64,000 nucleotides of DNA from Congeria kusceri (GCA_027627225.1 JAPFQT010000084.1:1-64000); one strand, 5' to 3'; positions 22,840 to 35,507 are shown, counted from the first letter of the stretch. The notes: generated by a model from the letters alone, not told the origin. Made by a program: numbers and translations.

Positions 22840-23400
22840 TTCGTAGTATCGCATCTTTATGAAATAACAGTAGTAACGTAAACTTACATAAAGGGTTAAT
22901 TTCGTCATGTAGAGTTTACGAGCTAACAAACAGTATCCCACTTATTATGTTAATTGCATTTAACAATACACTTGTGTTAAAAGAAACACTAAAAGACCAA
23001 TAAATATCTAGTTCGCAATAGCATATTATCGACAAATGCAACAGTCATTAAGTCAAATCTCCGACTGCATCATTTAAACTGGCTTCCAATGGTAACTGGA
23101 CTTGTTAAAAACTATCTTTGTCCCTGGGGCAAACAAACTGGCTTGAGTGTCTGACCGGGCAGAGGTGTGAAATTTTTGTTAAGAAGGTGTGAAAAGTCAA
23201 AATGATTCGTAGTATCGCGTTAAAATTTCAAAGTAAATTATGATGGGACCAGAACATGTGTTCGTAGTAACGCATCTTTCGTAGTTGCAAATTCATTGAA
23301 TCGCATCTTTTTTTAAACATATAAGAAAAACGGATGGGACTTATTCATAGTATCCCGTCTTTTCTTAGTATTGTGATTCAAAGTATCGCGTTTTGATTGT
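22840..23400. repeat. Dispersed CGTAGTATCGCATCTTT words
   Basis: Six or more variants of TTCGTAGTATCGC or CGCATCTTT lie at about 22848, 23208, 23262, 23300, 23345 and 23385, at irregular spacing. Non-coding; function unknown. Confidence 0.5.
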
Positions 23401-24390
23401 TTTACTAATCCGTTACGATGAATACTTAGTTTCTGTATTTGAATCAAATTAAATTAAAGAGTATTCCTTTGAAAATACATGGCATCACTAAACACACTGA
23501 ACATATGCAAGAACAAAACCAAATATTAAAGCGGTTCTATCTGTTTATTTATATATTTATTTACCCTCTAACAAAACACCCATCAACATAAAAAAAAACA
23601 CATTAACATTGACAAAAACTATTCATTGTACCTGTTTATCTTACAGCAACGACTACATTCAGGTTTGAATGAGAAAGTAAGAACTGTGCGTCAATATAGG
23701 TGCTGTATATACACATGGATAATAAATCGCTGCACAGCGAAGAATTATTTCAATTTTGAATACATCTCTCAATCTACATTACTCTTTAATGAAGGTTATA
23801 ATTCAAGCGCGTAATTAATGCTAATATAGTTCGGGAGTGTCAGTTCAATGTGTCTGACCTATCGTAAACATCTCAGATGCAATGTTAGGTTATCACAGTA
23901 CCTTCCCAACGATGTCACTGTAAGGCCACGATTGAAACCGGCCGGTAATTTTACATCAAACATTATTGAATTAGTTTAAACATATTTATTTCAAACAAGA
24001 ATACATATTGCAGTAACATACATACAACGTTTTATGACAAGTACATGTTTGAACAGGATTAGAACGAAAGACAGAGTCTAATATAGTTCTGCTCCTGAGC
24101 GGAAAAGTACAGTTGCATGATGTAAAACGGACATATTGGTTTACAGAAAGCCATGTGAGGCATTTTTTGTTGTGATAATAACAAGGAACATTTGAGTAAA
24201 GCAAATTCATAAACAAATGGAATAAGAATGATATAACTTGTATATATATACAAGACAAAAAAAAACAAAAAAGAGAAAAAAGATAATCGATGTGAAGATA
24301 CGGAATAAGAGGGTTTAGCAGTTGTAGTACCTACGGGAAATAAAAAACATAAAGAATGGAAGGGAGTGGAGGGTGAGGTTTTGAAGCAGA
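23401..24390. other. AT-rich stretch, partly LINE 3' untranslated region
   Basis: No coding signal. The segment of about 24240-24390 lies directly downstream (minus strand) of the LINE coding end and contains an A-rich tract at 24255-24290 that could be the element's 3' tail. Confidence 0.4.
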
Positions 24391-24391
24391 G

Positions 24392-25885
24392 CTATCTATC
24401 AAATCGTTTGCTTTTAGTGATAAATTTGTGAACAGCGTCAAGAATTTTGGAATTGGTTTGATAATCAAGAGAATCATCTCCTTGAAGAATTGTTTCAATA
24501 GAAGGAGTAGTCTACATAAATACAGTATTCATTAGTACATCACGAATATTTGCGTAATGTCTACACTCGAAAAAATAATGTAACGACGATTCTCTTTCGC
24601 CACAGTCGCATAATGGCGAAGCAACTATATTACGCCTGAATAGATGCTCATTTAGAGCACTACACTTTGTTCTGATGCGGGTGAGTAACATTTGAGGGCG
24701 TCGTTTTCCATAAGAGAATAAGGGATTTTGTATAGGTCGGTCAATATTAATCAGCCTTTTAAAAGAAAGAATCGATTCTGCATTTTTGACATCATCGGAA
24801 AGGTTATTCCATTCGGAGACAGTTGATGGAAGAAATGAATTTGAATAGATTGTTGTACGCACTGGGATACACTGCAAGTTAGTTGAATTTCTAGGGAATA
24901 TTGGGTTGTTGCACCCACTGTGTCGGGAACGAGTGATTGTAAGTAGTTAGGTGTATTTCTTGATTTCATTTTATGCATTAGTATTAATTTGTGTTTGCGA
25001 CGTCGTGAGCTTATACTTTCCCAACCTACTTCGTTGTAAAGATCTTCTAGAGAGACCAATCTTGTACAGCCAGATGATATGCGTGCGGCCTCTGTTTGGA
25101 TTTTTTCTAATTCGTCTTTTTCATATTGTGTGCAATTATCGAAAACAACATCCGAATATTCCAAGATTGGTCTTATAAACGAAAAGTATATTATTTCAAG
25201 GGATTTTCTATCGAGCAAGTATTTTAATCGACGCATTATATGAATACGTTTCCATGCCTTTTCTTTTATAAAAGTTATGTGCATATGCCAAGTACAATCA
25301 TTAGACAAATATACACCTAAGTGTTTATGTACGTTTACAATAGGTATTTCAATACCCTGCATGGAAAGTGTGGGATGAGAAGGTTTATTTACCTTACGTG
25401 ATATTAGTATAGATTCAGATTTTGAGGGATTAAAATGTACTAACCATTTATCCGCCCAGCTGGAAATTTTGTCTATGTCAGATTGCAATAGAGCAGCAGT
25501 TTCAGTTGGAGTGTTAACAACCATGTATAGACTAGTATCATCGGCAAACAAGTTAATTCGGGCTTGTATATCGGTGACAATGTCATTAATATACACGAGG
25601 AAAAGAAGAGGACCTAAAATAGAGCCCTGTGGGACCCCAGCTAAAATTTCAATAGTATCGGACTGTGCTCCTGGTAGAATAACGTTCTGTTTTCGATTAG
25701 AGAGGTAGTTAGATATGAATGCCAATAAGTTACCTCGTATGCCTGCTTGTTGAAGTTTAAATAGTAGACCTTTGTGCCATACTTTGTCAAAGGCTTTGCT
25801 TATATCAAAGAAGACTGCTCTTACTTCCAAACCATTATCTAAGGCTTTGCAAAAGGTATTATATATATACGTTAACTGGTAAACA
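24392..25885 (-). pseudogene. CR1/Jockey-like LINE reverse transcriptase, decayed
   Basis: Encodes a non-LTR retrotransposon reverse transcriptase. The main open part (25830 to 24751) shows the first catalytic aspartate region (FFDISKAFDKVW), PQGSILGPLLF and the FADD catalytic box at about residues 95-98, then the thumb. Upstream codons to about 25885 extend the domain (a YNTFCKALDNG block) before a stop. Near 24890 the frame shifts to 24877-24512, which carries PSTVSEWNNLSDD and a C-terminal Cys/His segment (CDCGERESSLHYFFEC). An in-frame TAG at 24512 interrupts a further tail ending at 24392. The endonuclease and the first RT motifs are missing. The element is dead, truncated and frameshifted. 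Confidence 0.9.
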
Positions 25886-26345
25886 TTATTGAATTAAACA
25901 GCATCCAGACAAGATGTTACTTCGAGAATGCCACACTTCAGGCCCTCGTATGTGATGGCGTTGATTGTAGACTTTTGTTGTTCAGTAGACCATTGATTAG
26001 CCTCTGCAGGTCTCTGTTGCTTGTTTCGTAGCAAAGCTCTCAGTTGGAGTGGTTTTGATTGATGTCTTACGATTAGATGTAACACATAGATCTACGAAAT
26101 GTTTGTGGTTGGCGTCAAACTCAGGGTTCTCTGCAAACGAGTACAGTCTCTTAAAGTATGTGGTCCATCCGTCTATTGTTGTTTCATGTTCGACTTCAAA
26201 ATCACATTCACAACCTTGATATCTGTTTTTGGAGCACTCGGATATGACAACTTTCCAGAACTCTTGATGACCGATTTCAAATTAATGTCTATTCCTTGAA
26301 CTTCCGCAAGGTCATAAATGAGACAGGCTTCACAATGGTTTCACC
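25886..26345 (-). pseudogene. LINE ORF2 linker remnant upstream of RT
   Basis: In the same orientation, directly upstream of the RT fragment. One frame from about 26275 reads through an EFWKVVISECS block and a DGWTTYFKRLYSFAENPEF block, then hits a stop. The next frame (26085-25894) continues with INAITYEGLKCGI. This order (FWK, then W-x2-YF-x2-LY, then ITYEELK) matches the region between endonuclease and RT in LINE ORF2 proteins. About 150 residues expected between it and the next RT motif are absent, so either an internal deletion joined the two parts or these are two elements. Confidence 0.5.
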
Positions 26346-26349
26346 AGAA

Positions 26350-27390
26350 TTGTTATTAGAGAAACATAAGCTAAACTCTCAAAAGACCGTTGGCAGCAAT
26401 AAATATGAAACTGTGAGTATGAAGAGACTGTTGAACATATTTTTTAACTGTTAGCGCAGTCAGGGCAGCACTCACTTTTAGTCCCAAATAGTTTGACAGT
26501 TACTGCACAATACAACAGCAAAATCATTGTTAACTGGCTTATAAAAAAAAACAGAATTTAGATTTCATAATGGCTAAGACAAACATTATCAGTATTATAA
26601 TACAGTTTCATTGCAATGTCAGCTTTGTTGATGAAAACTGAACAAATGATGCCAGTTTGAAAGTTGCTTTTCTGCCCTTATCTATTGCAGATTTTGTTGT
26701 TTTTTTATAAAAAATATAATGAAAATTAAAATGTTCAAAACTCTTAATCAAGATGCATCTAACACTACAAGCAGGAAAGTTATTTATGTCTGATTGTTTT
26801 CACTTAACTTCCAGCACAAGTATCAATGTTATAATAAACAATGTTAAATCATCATCAGTATAAAACTAAATAAAATTAACCAATTAAACATCATGTTTTC
26901 TTTTTATATGATTTAACTAAACAATACTCAAATCTTCAATGTCTTTTCAACGCAGAAAATTAAAATAAATCCTTCATATTTCAAAAACAAGTAGTTATAT
27001 AACATTACAGTGTCATGTTTTCAAGTAATTGTTCAATTTTTTTTCTCAAATATGTGTACAAATGACAGTACAAAAATAGCAATTGTCATGTGCGTTGTAC
27101 ATGTATATATTTGTGTACACATATTGACTTATTAATTAAAATTGTCCCAGGTATTTGTCCTTTAACATATATCATCTATAACTTGTCAAGTTAACAACAA
27201 ATGCAACAACACTTATTTGATACAAATAACACAGAAGATTGGCTCCAAAGTCATACTGTCATAATTATGATAAAAGTATATTATACAGAAATATAACACA
27301 GTACACAATATATCATTTCTAACTTACAAACTGTGATTTTAAGATAACCATATTTGTTATTATACAAATGTCTGATACATGTAAAAGTAT
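26350..27390. other. AT-rich stretch downstream of the NHL gene
   Basis: Presumably holds the 3' untranslated region of the minus-strand NHL gene. No open frames of note and no repeats recognised. Confidence 0.4.
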
Positions 27391-27391
27391 G

Positions 27392-27741
27392 CTATTCAAC
27401 TTTTAACACGACGATGTTGTTGTCACGTTGTCCCACCATGATGGAGGCTGTGTGCCTGTTGTAGCAGACTGAGTATGGGTCCCCCACTCCATCCCTGCGT
27501 GTAGCCAGAGTGGCCAGCTTCTTCCTGCCCTCCCTGTCCACCTGTAGGATATTGTGGTACCCGTATCCACCGACCAACACCTGGCCTGCAGGTGTCACAT
27601 GTACAGAACGTGGCCATGGTAGTTCAGGGTCCTCCAATGTAGAGAGTACAGACCCATCCCTGGCCAGGGTGAGGAGCTTGTGCTGGGAGTGGTTGGTGAT
27701 ATATATCAGATCCCCAGTGGGACTCACAGCACACCAGCATA
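27392..27741 (-). CDS. NHL-repeat protein, last exon
   Basis: This terminal exon encodes a beta-propeller segment of the NHL/TRIM-like type common in bivalves. It contains SPTGDLIYITNHSQHKLLTL, PRSVHVTPAGQVLVGGYG and YHNILQVDREGRK, and ends VVLKVE followed by TAG at 27392-27394. A TTTTGCAG acceptor precedes 27741. The exon starts with two bases (TA) that complete a codon with the final G of the upstream exon, giving Val and an uninterrupted frame. NHL repeats usually mediate protein or RNA binding; no catalytic domain is present in the visible part. Confidence 0.85.
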
Positions 27742-28709
27742 CTGCAAAACAGAGTCACATCAAGATATTAAATTACTTTAAATGTTTAATAATGTTAATA
27801 CACAAACTGCAGTGACATCGTATTATTAATGCGTCGTTAAACAGACAATTACGCGTCTTAAAGATCTGCATAAAATCCAATAATAATAAATATTTTAGTG
27901 TGACAGGAAGGTTCTGTATCAGTTTATTGCCTAAACATTTGACACGTTGACTGGTGAGTTAGAATTGCATTTACCACAATTATACAGATGTAAACAATTA
28001 CACGGTACAATGAACATGTACACATGAATGTGTAACTATATGCAGTAATAACAGATTTCCTATACATGTATACATGAATGTGTCAGCTGATGCAATTATG
28101 GCATATGCAGTATTCATAGATTTTCTATACATGTATACATGATTACTGACATCTGTGTTATTCTATAGCTGACACAGGCTGACATATTTATAACATGTAC
28201 ATGTACATTATAATAACAGAAGTTAAGCTTTCACAACAGGAAATATGTTTCAAAACAACATGAAATAAAACTTTTCTCTTGTTCTTCTACACAAGTAACA
28301 AAAGCCAGTTGTTATTTAAACAGTTTTACAAATACAAATCTATTAATTTAACAAATTTCAACTACAACAATTTAAAGTTTATTTACTTCATATAACGTTT
28401 GAAAACACGATGAATTATGAAACAATAATGCACGTATATTTACTTGAAAACCACAAAATATAAACAGCAGGTCACAGAGTGTGTCATTGATTTGCACTCA
28501 CTGTCTATTTATAGACATGCCATGAAGTCAGGAGTGACAGTCAAAATACCTGATAACTCATATATATAAATCAATAATATTGAAAATCATTCTTAACTGC
28601 TGTTGTAAACTTAAACTGACACATGTACATTCTACAACTATGCAGTCTTACAATTACTTTATGATACATATTTCTAATAATATCCGGATGAACCCGCCAT
28701 GATTCTAAC
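27742..28709 (-). other. Phase-1 intron of the NHL gene
   Basis: Donor CAG|GTTAGA at 28709 and acceptor TTTTGCAG ending at 27742. 968 bp, AT-rich, with several ACATGTATACATGAATGTGT-like near-repeats at 28000-28140. No gene inside. Confidence 0.75.
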
Positions 28710-29231
28710 CTGTCTCACCACGTGATGTACCCTCATACAGCTTGCTGACCAGTTTCCCACTCAGCGTGTACTTGTACAGTGCAGTCTGATCAGTGACATA
28801 CAGCTCCCCCTGGTGGTGGGTGATACCTTCACAGTAATGTTGTAAATGAAGCTTCCTGCCCTTCACCAGCTGCCCATTGTTGACTAAGATAAACTGGATC
28901 CCACGTGTGTTAGCATCATTAACTGTAACAGCAACTTCAGTGTGTGTTATATGACATATGTCACATGGAGTAGACACATCACAATGAGTAAGCACCCTGT
29001 ACTGCTGGTCCAGCAGCTTTAATTTGTTATTAGAGTAGTCTACAACAAGAATCTGGCCATCAGGGAGAACACATATGCCTGTGATCAAGCATGCTGATGA
29101 ATCCCTTTGGTATGCTCACATCATACTCTGACTTTCCTTTAACAGTAAACACCTGGTCAGGATTTCCCAGCACTGCCATCGTTGACTGCTGTTTAGCCGA
29201 CCCAGAAACAAGTGTCACATCAGGGCAGTGT
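28710..29231 (-). CDS. NHL-repeat protein, penultimate exon, frameshifted
   Basis: An acceptor CTCTTTTCAG precedes 29231. The first frame reads PDVTLVSG, STMAVLGNPDQVFTVKGKSE and YDVSIP. The rest (ITGICVLPDGQILVVDYSNN, KLKLLDQQYRVLTHCDV, ELYVTDQTALYKYTLSGKL) is in the next frame. Removing one base of the purine run at about 29104-29110 would join YDVSIP to RDSSACLITGIC. The join fits the usual order in this family, so a real one-base insertion or an assembly error is likely. The B-box/coiled-coil exons expected upstream in TRIM-like proteins are not found to 35 kb. This may be a pseudogene or a gene continuing beyond repeats. Confidence 0.8.
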
Positions 29232-29975
29232 CTGAAAAGAGAATAGGAACTATATCATTCATAAATTTAACATTCATAATATTTACGAAAGGTTTAAATC
29301 ATTATATTCAGATGAATAGTCATAAAATATTTAAAGATAAACAGGAACACATAGCCAGTATTTAAACTTCTAGTATATGAACAAATATAAACATGTTTTA
29401 TCTATAGAATCGTAACATGAAACATTCAATATTTTATACATCGTTAATAAAATATACAAAACCATTTGTCCTGAATGCTTATTTGCATCGCTTATATTTC
29501 ATTGCTCATATAACAGTGTCATGGTACAAACTAGGAGTGTTACAGATGGATTTTAATGATGTACAGATGGACTTCAATGATGTACGACTGCTGACAAACA
29601 TGTTTCTATATGAATTCTATTACTTTTTAAAATGGTAAGATGATAATTAAAATCATTACAATTTCAAATGTAATTAAAACAAATTCCACCTTACCTTACC
29701 CTCTCGTTTAATTTAAAGGAACACAAAAATATTGTATTTTAGGCCAAACAAAAAAACACATTGGAATAAATTACACTTTACTAGAGGGATGTGAATGTAA
29801 AGAAGACATTGAAAACCCAAATTGTGGCATGGGTTTATTTTATGAAGTTTATAGGATTGACAAAAAATCCACAATAAATATGTATATAACTCATTGAAAT
29901 TTAATATTGTTGCCTCATAAAATTGCACTTTTATTAAGGCAGGTTTATGCTACATTACCCGTAATTCAAAGCGGT
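29232..29975. other. AT-rich stretch upstream of the NHL exons
   Basis: Contains a small duplication (AGATGG ACTTCAATGATGTAC type, 29545-29585). No exon recognised. Confidence 0.5.
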
Positions 29976-29979
29976 ATCC

Positions 29980-30942
29980 GGACATATGCCCTCCCAGACA
30001 TTTGCCACCCTTTAATATGCCCTCCGGTTAATATGCCGCCCGGACACTGGCCCTCCTGCTATGTTTAAATATTACTTTAAATACGCTTTTACAGTTTGAA
30101 ATATAGTGCTCAAATTAACACATGTAACAATAAAGAAGAAGTGACAAGATTCATGTGCTGACAAAGAGTCCTTGATTAATTAAATGATGGTCGATAACAC
30201 ATAAGGATAAACTGCATTTGTGGAAATAATAGGTAGCAAACGTGAGAGTCTTACGATGTGCTACTAAAATAATGTATACAAAGAAAGATACCAAGTCAAC
30301 AATATGATGGTAATTACACGAGTTGTAACTATTAAAACAATATCTCTATACAGTGACAAATATCTATGTGATGTATTTACGTCAATATAATTTACAGACA
30401 GGGCTTTTATGTTTTTGCAAGTTATAAAAGGGCTGCAAAATATCACTTCAGATAACGTACAGTGCCTTATCTCTTTATCTCTTAAATTTGTCTGAATATT
30501 AACAGTTGCATAATAATATAAGTTATTGAAATTAAGAGGATCATAAAAAATGAAGTAGACTTAATTTAGTTGTATTACGTTTATTCTTACATGTATCAGG
30601 TTGTTGTTATTTATTTTTAAACAAATTAATAAAGACGACTGATTGGACATCTTCATCAAAACTTTTAATAAAACAAATGTTTTTGCCAGCACACATTTTA
30701 AACATAATGGGAGAGACATGTGTTCCGTGAATATTTATTGAGTGCCCCGATATTCTCTCAGAGGTGGCCAGCCTCCCCTGGGGATACCGGAGACACTCCA
30801 CTCCAGATGTGACCCGGGTATTTAGAGTCTGATGCACTGCACATTGGTTTAACCACAAGTTATGAGAGGGCCAGTGTCAGTGTGGCATATTAACAAGAGG
30901 GCATGTGTCCGGGGTGGCAAATGTCCGGCAGGGTATATGTCC
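29980..30942. mobile_element. DNA element with long repeat-built TIRs
   Basis: About 85-bp inverted termini. The left end starts GGACATATGCCCTCCCAGAC and continues ATTTGCCACCC, TTAATATGCC, GACACTGGCCCTC. The right end, reverse-complemented, starts GGACATATACCCTGCCGGAC and continues with the same blocks. The termini are themselves made of repeated GGACA-xATGCCCTC words. The core (about 790 bp) is AT-rich with no transposase. Near its right end (30788-30825) is a copy of the motif tandemly duplicated at 6131-6246. A solitary GAGGGCATGTGTCC occurs at about 63273. Confidence 0.75.
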
Positions 30943-31250
30943 ACTTGACTAACAAGAGCACTGCCTACCGGTGCTGGATGCTCGACTTTCTCATATTTGA
31001 TAGTACTCTAGGCTTTTGTTCATATAATAAGTTTATCACTGTCATCAAGCATTTTGAAGTTCAAGTCAATACCTCTTATAGATATTGAGAAATTTGATTT
31101 AAAGCAAACAAAATGAAAGTTGAAAAAATAGCAATAACTCCACCAAAATCCTTGATATAGTTACCACCTCTTGTCTACAGAATAAGTTCATCACTGTGAT
31201 CAAGTACTTTGAGTTTCAAAATTATACATCTGGACTCTGACAAAAAACGT
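30943..31250. repeat. Dispersed-repeat sequence
   Basis: Contains two diverged copies of a GTTCATATAATAAGTTTATC / ACTGTCATCAAGCATTTTGA-like segment (about 31018 and 31175). Non-coding. Confidence 0.4.
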
Positions 31251-31970
31251 AACCCAACTAGACATGTGACCGTAAGAAACGGATGTCCCCAAATTCCGCT
31301 GGTTGTCATAAAACTCTGCTGATGTCAGAAAAAATGCACCAAAATACCCAGGTGCACAAGCTCACATGCTGATGAATATGTTTATAAAGTTCAATCACTG
31401 TAGCAATAATTCTTTTCGAGTTACACGACACAAGTCCAATAATGTCATTTTTTGCTAAAAAAAGGGACATAACTTTGCTGATGACGGAAAAAAACGCACC
31501 AAAATACCCAGGTTCCCCATTTCAAATGTCGATTAATATGTATATAAAGTTTCATCACTGTAGCAGTAATACTTTTTACTTTTTGAGTTATGTGCGACTC
31601 AAGTCCAAAAATATCATTTCTTGCTTAAAAATTGCCATAACTCCACTGATGTCTGAAAAACCTGCACCAAAATACCTAGGTGCACAAGTTCACATGCTGT
31701 TTAATATGTATATAAAGTTTCATCACTCTAGCATTAATACTTCTTGAGTTACACGCGACACAAGTCCAAAAATGTCACTTTTTGCTTAAAAAAAGGCCAT
31801 AACCCAGCTGAAGTCGGAAAAAACTGCACCAAAATACCCAGGTGCACAAGTTCACATGCTGTTTAATATGTTAATAAAGTTTCATCACTCAAGCATTAAT
31901 ACTTTTTGAGTAACATGCGACACAAGTCCAAAAAAGTCACTTTTTGCTTAAAAAAAGGCCATAACTGAGC
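31250..31970 (+). repeat. Tandem repeat, about 165-170 bp unit
   Basis: Four to five copies anchored by GCACCAAAATACCCAGGT-like sequence at about 31333, 31497, 31668 and 31827. Each contains ATAAAGTTTCATCACT, TTTTTGAGTTACACG and GACACAAGTCCAAAAATGTC. Related blocks occur at 41830-42290 and 62870-63170. Open frames inside are artefacts. Confidence 0.85.
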
Positions 31971-32800
31971 ATCATACGCACTCATGTATAATAGGCACCC
32001 CCAAGTTTCAACAATATTTGTTGGAAATAATAAAAATCTGAATATAATACACATCTGAAAGTGTCTGTTCATAATGCTTTTGTATGTCAGTACACAAGCC
32101 ATAGTAGTTTTACACAATTAAATCACGTAGGCATTTCGTTAAAAAGGATTTTATGAAAACAGGAAAAAAGCGAGATTTACTCAAATGATTTTTGCTCAAA
32201 TGCAAGTGAGAATTATTAAAACATAGATGAATTAAAATAAGTAAATCAGACGATTTAAATACCGACGACTGCATCTTGTTTATTTACAGAGGGAATTACG
32301 TTCACCCTTTTTTCAGAAAATGGTTTGTACATGGAACTACATTCCATCTAAATTTTTATACACTACTCGATTGGTTGCTATATTAAAAATATTACCTTTA
32401 CCCGATGCAGTACGTGATTTATGCATGTTCAATGGGAATACCCCTGTCCAGATTGGACGTCAATTATAGCATATCTTTAAATAGAAACATATTCCCAAAA
32501 TGCACTCAATACTTCCGAAAAATGGCGAACGTTTGTGTTTATGTAATTCTTAAATACATTTATCATCAATATTGCCCAGAATTTGCTTTTAAAAATAAAA
32601 GTTGTGAATATACGGGATTATCTTGTAATGGATAGAGACGGGAATAGTCATATGTATCCAGTAATTGATACGGTCAGATTTATACAAATCTATAGGGGAA
32701 AGGGTTAAGTAAATATTTTGATAGAAATTTTCAGTTAAACTTTACAATCAAGTATAAAACGCACCCCCTATTTCAGATAAAAAATTTCGGGTAAACAAAG
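31970..32800. mobile_element. Possible decayed relative of the 59708-60419 element
   Basis: Contains GTATAATAGGCACCCCC at the left and GTATAAAACGCACCCCC at the right. These resemble the GTATAAGACGCACC subterminal words of the element at 59708-60419. The termini themselves are not intact and no transposase is visible. Confidence 0.3.
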
Positions 32801-32809
32801 CTTTGATTG

Positions 32810-33950
32810 TTTTGAAAGAAATACAGGAGTCCCCTACTGGTGAAAACCCCTACTAATTAAACATTGTGCAATACCGTCAAATTGCCCTTTACCTGTAGAT
32901 GTACAAAGTTTCATATTCAAATCCCATTGGTCACTTTAATATTAAGTTGTTGTTTTTTTTCTATTTTAGTAACATTGACCAGACATTCGAGCTATTTTTT
33001 GAGTTATTCGAGTACTAAACTGACAGAGGGCAATCATATAGTCCATTCTGTGTACCAAGTTTTATGATCATATGTTCTTTGCGAATTATTACAGTACTAA
33101 GTTTATTTTTATTTTAAGTAACAGTCATGTGACCTTTGACCTCTTGTGAAAAATAAAGGGTTGTGTACAATCCTTACATTGCTCTTTCTATGCATACAAA
33201 GTTTCATCATAGTATCTTCAGTACTTTTCGAGTTATCGCAGGATCCAGGTTTTGGGGACGGATCAGATAGACAGAGTGAGACCGACCAAAGAACAGACAG
33301 ACAGACCCACACAGACGGAGGGCAAACCCATACTACAATCTGTGTACCAAGTTTCATGAAGTTTCATGACCATATCTTATGCACTTATCAAAATATTACG
33401 GTATTAAGTTTATTTCTATTTTTAGTAATAGTCACCTAACCTTTGATATCTGTTGAGAAATAAAAGATTGTGCATAATTCTCACATTGCTGTTGCTTTGT
33501 ATACAAATTTTCATCGAAGTGTCTTCAGTACTTTCCGAGTTATCACAGGATCCAGGTTTCGGGGACAGACGGACGGGCAGACAGACATAAGGACAAACAG
33601 ACAGACAGAACAACACACAGACAGATGGCAAACATATAGTTCTATCTCTGTACAAAGCTTCATGGTGATATCTTATTTCTATTTCGAATTATTGCAGTAT
33701 TTAGTTTATTTTTATTTTTAATAACAGTCATGTGACCTTGGACCTCTGATGAAAAAAGGTCGTTAATAATCCTCACATTGCTACATTGCTATTTATATGT
33801 ATACCCAGTTTCATAGAAATAGGTTCAGTACTGTTTGAGTTAATGCAGGAACCAGGTTTTTGGGACGGACAGACGAACATACGGAAGGACGGACGGACAA
33901 AGAGGCAACTATGTGCTCCCCTGAAATTTTGTGGGGAGCATAATAAATGA
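32810..33950 (+). repeat. 1.1-kb dispersed repeat block, copy 1
   Basis: Matches 61755-62850 in the same order and orientation, starting near ATACAGGAGTCCCCTA and GTGCAATACCGTCAAAT. It contains about three units of 300 bp, each with TCACGTGACCTTTGACCTC-like sequence, GTTTCATCAAAGT, TTCAGTACTTTTCGAGTTAT and CAGGATCCAGGTTTTGGGGA followed by GACAGAC runs. Non-coding. Confidence 0.85.
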
Positions 33951-35505
33951 ATTTAGTTTGACAGCCCAGGGTACTTTGCTAACAGATCATCATACTTATT
34001 TGCATGAACAAATACATGTGACATCTGGACACCAAATCGCCAGTCACATGAGCAAAATGAGGTAAAATAGACGATTTCAGGTGCTGCATACAACTTAAAA
34101 TAAGGTTTTCTGGTGCAACATGTTTGGAAGGTTTGCTATTTACACCATAATTGTATTTGTTTACACATACAATTTGTTTTTTAATCCAACCATGGCAATC
34201 AGATCACCAGCATACTGTGCAATATTTAAACATTTAAAGCCGCAGTCCAAAGAATATAAATCAATACATCTTAAAATGGCATTAATTCTGATGAATAAAA
34301 ATGGCGTTTGTTTGACTGTAAACTGTTTCTTATTTAAAAAAGGCATTTTATAATGTCTATGTTTATAAACGCTTGGTACGAACGGAATATACATTAATGT
34401 ACATATTGATTTACTCAAGAGGCATCACCAGCAATCGCATTCAGATAACAATAAGATAAAAAGTTACCAAAACATTATTATTTTACCCATTTCAATGCAG
34501 TTTTTTTCATTTTGATCCGTAAGATGTCTATAAGAAACTTTTTCTACAAAGTTCTATTTTTATTAACATATTTCTCGACTGTGGTTTAAATCCATCTCTA
34601 AGATGAATCCTATTTTTAGAAGAACTAATTTTTTTGCAACTTTCTGTACCTCGAGTCTTATTATGTTTGGTACTGTAACGTATGTTATAATGGTAATAAA
34701 TCTATCGCTATGCCCTGTTTTTAAGTAAACAGACATATATCACAGAGCACTTCTGTCTAATGGTAAGAACTAGATTCCCAAAGGAGGGTACAGGCTATTT
34801 CACAGGCAAAAATTATGACCCATGATTTGAGGCCTGTTACAGATGAAACGAGGATCATGTGGTTTTTATTATTATTCAATTTCAGCTCAAAGAACATATT
34901 ATGGGCAATATCAAATTATAGATTTAACGCACTATACTTCACGTTCATAAATAAGACCATTACAAAAAAGTACTTCTTTAAAGTATGGAACAAATAAATT
35001 GAATAATAAACCATGCACACATCTGTATCATTTTTGCAGAATTCTGTTAATGGCTACGTAATAATCATAAAGGCAATATTAGAAGAATTACGGCACATAA
35101 TCATTGTACAACTTTTTATGCACTTCTATGTTCTTTTATCATTTATTTTTTTCATATCAAACGCAAACTCTTGATTGGAATGGTTTCAACTAGAACATCA
35201 CGAGCCATGATTGAAAAAGAACCGTCTGTCACTGTAATGGCCAATAACGTGCTGATTAACTGTCAACTGTTTCCACTATAGAAATCTTAGTAGTTCCAAT
35301 AGTGGAAAAGACTTCATATTGCATGCAGCCTATCAAAGAACTCTGTCTGGTTTCCTTACAAGAATATCAATCATGTTGTAGAGCACTTCAGACAGTTGTT
35401 ACGGAATTCCGATTTATATCTGGTGAACAAGTACCATAATTGCTTATGAACACATTCACATTGAGCATAAACACATGGTGCCTGTTACATCAACAATCTA
35501 ATATA
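33951..35505. other. AT-rich intergenic stretch
   Basis: No recognised repeats or exons. Small open frames at 34120-34418 lie on opposite strands over the same DNA and show no family features. Confidence 0.5.
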
Positions 35506-35507
35506 AT

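Noticed and set aside
24951..25708. Plus-strand frames opposite the LINE
   Set aside because: They are antisense shadows of the reverse transcriptase.
33109..33721. Open frames on both strands in the 33 kb region
   Set aside because: They lie in the 1.1-kb dispersed repeat and recur in the second copy at 62.1-62.7 kb.
34120..34418. Hydrophobic small open frames on both strands
   Set aside because: They overlap on opposite strands with no conserved features.
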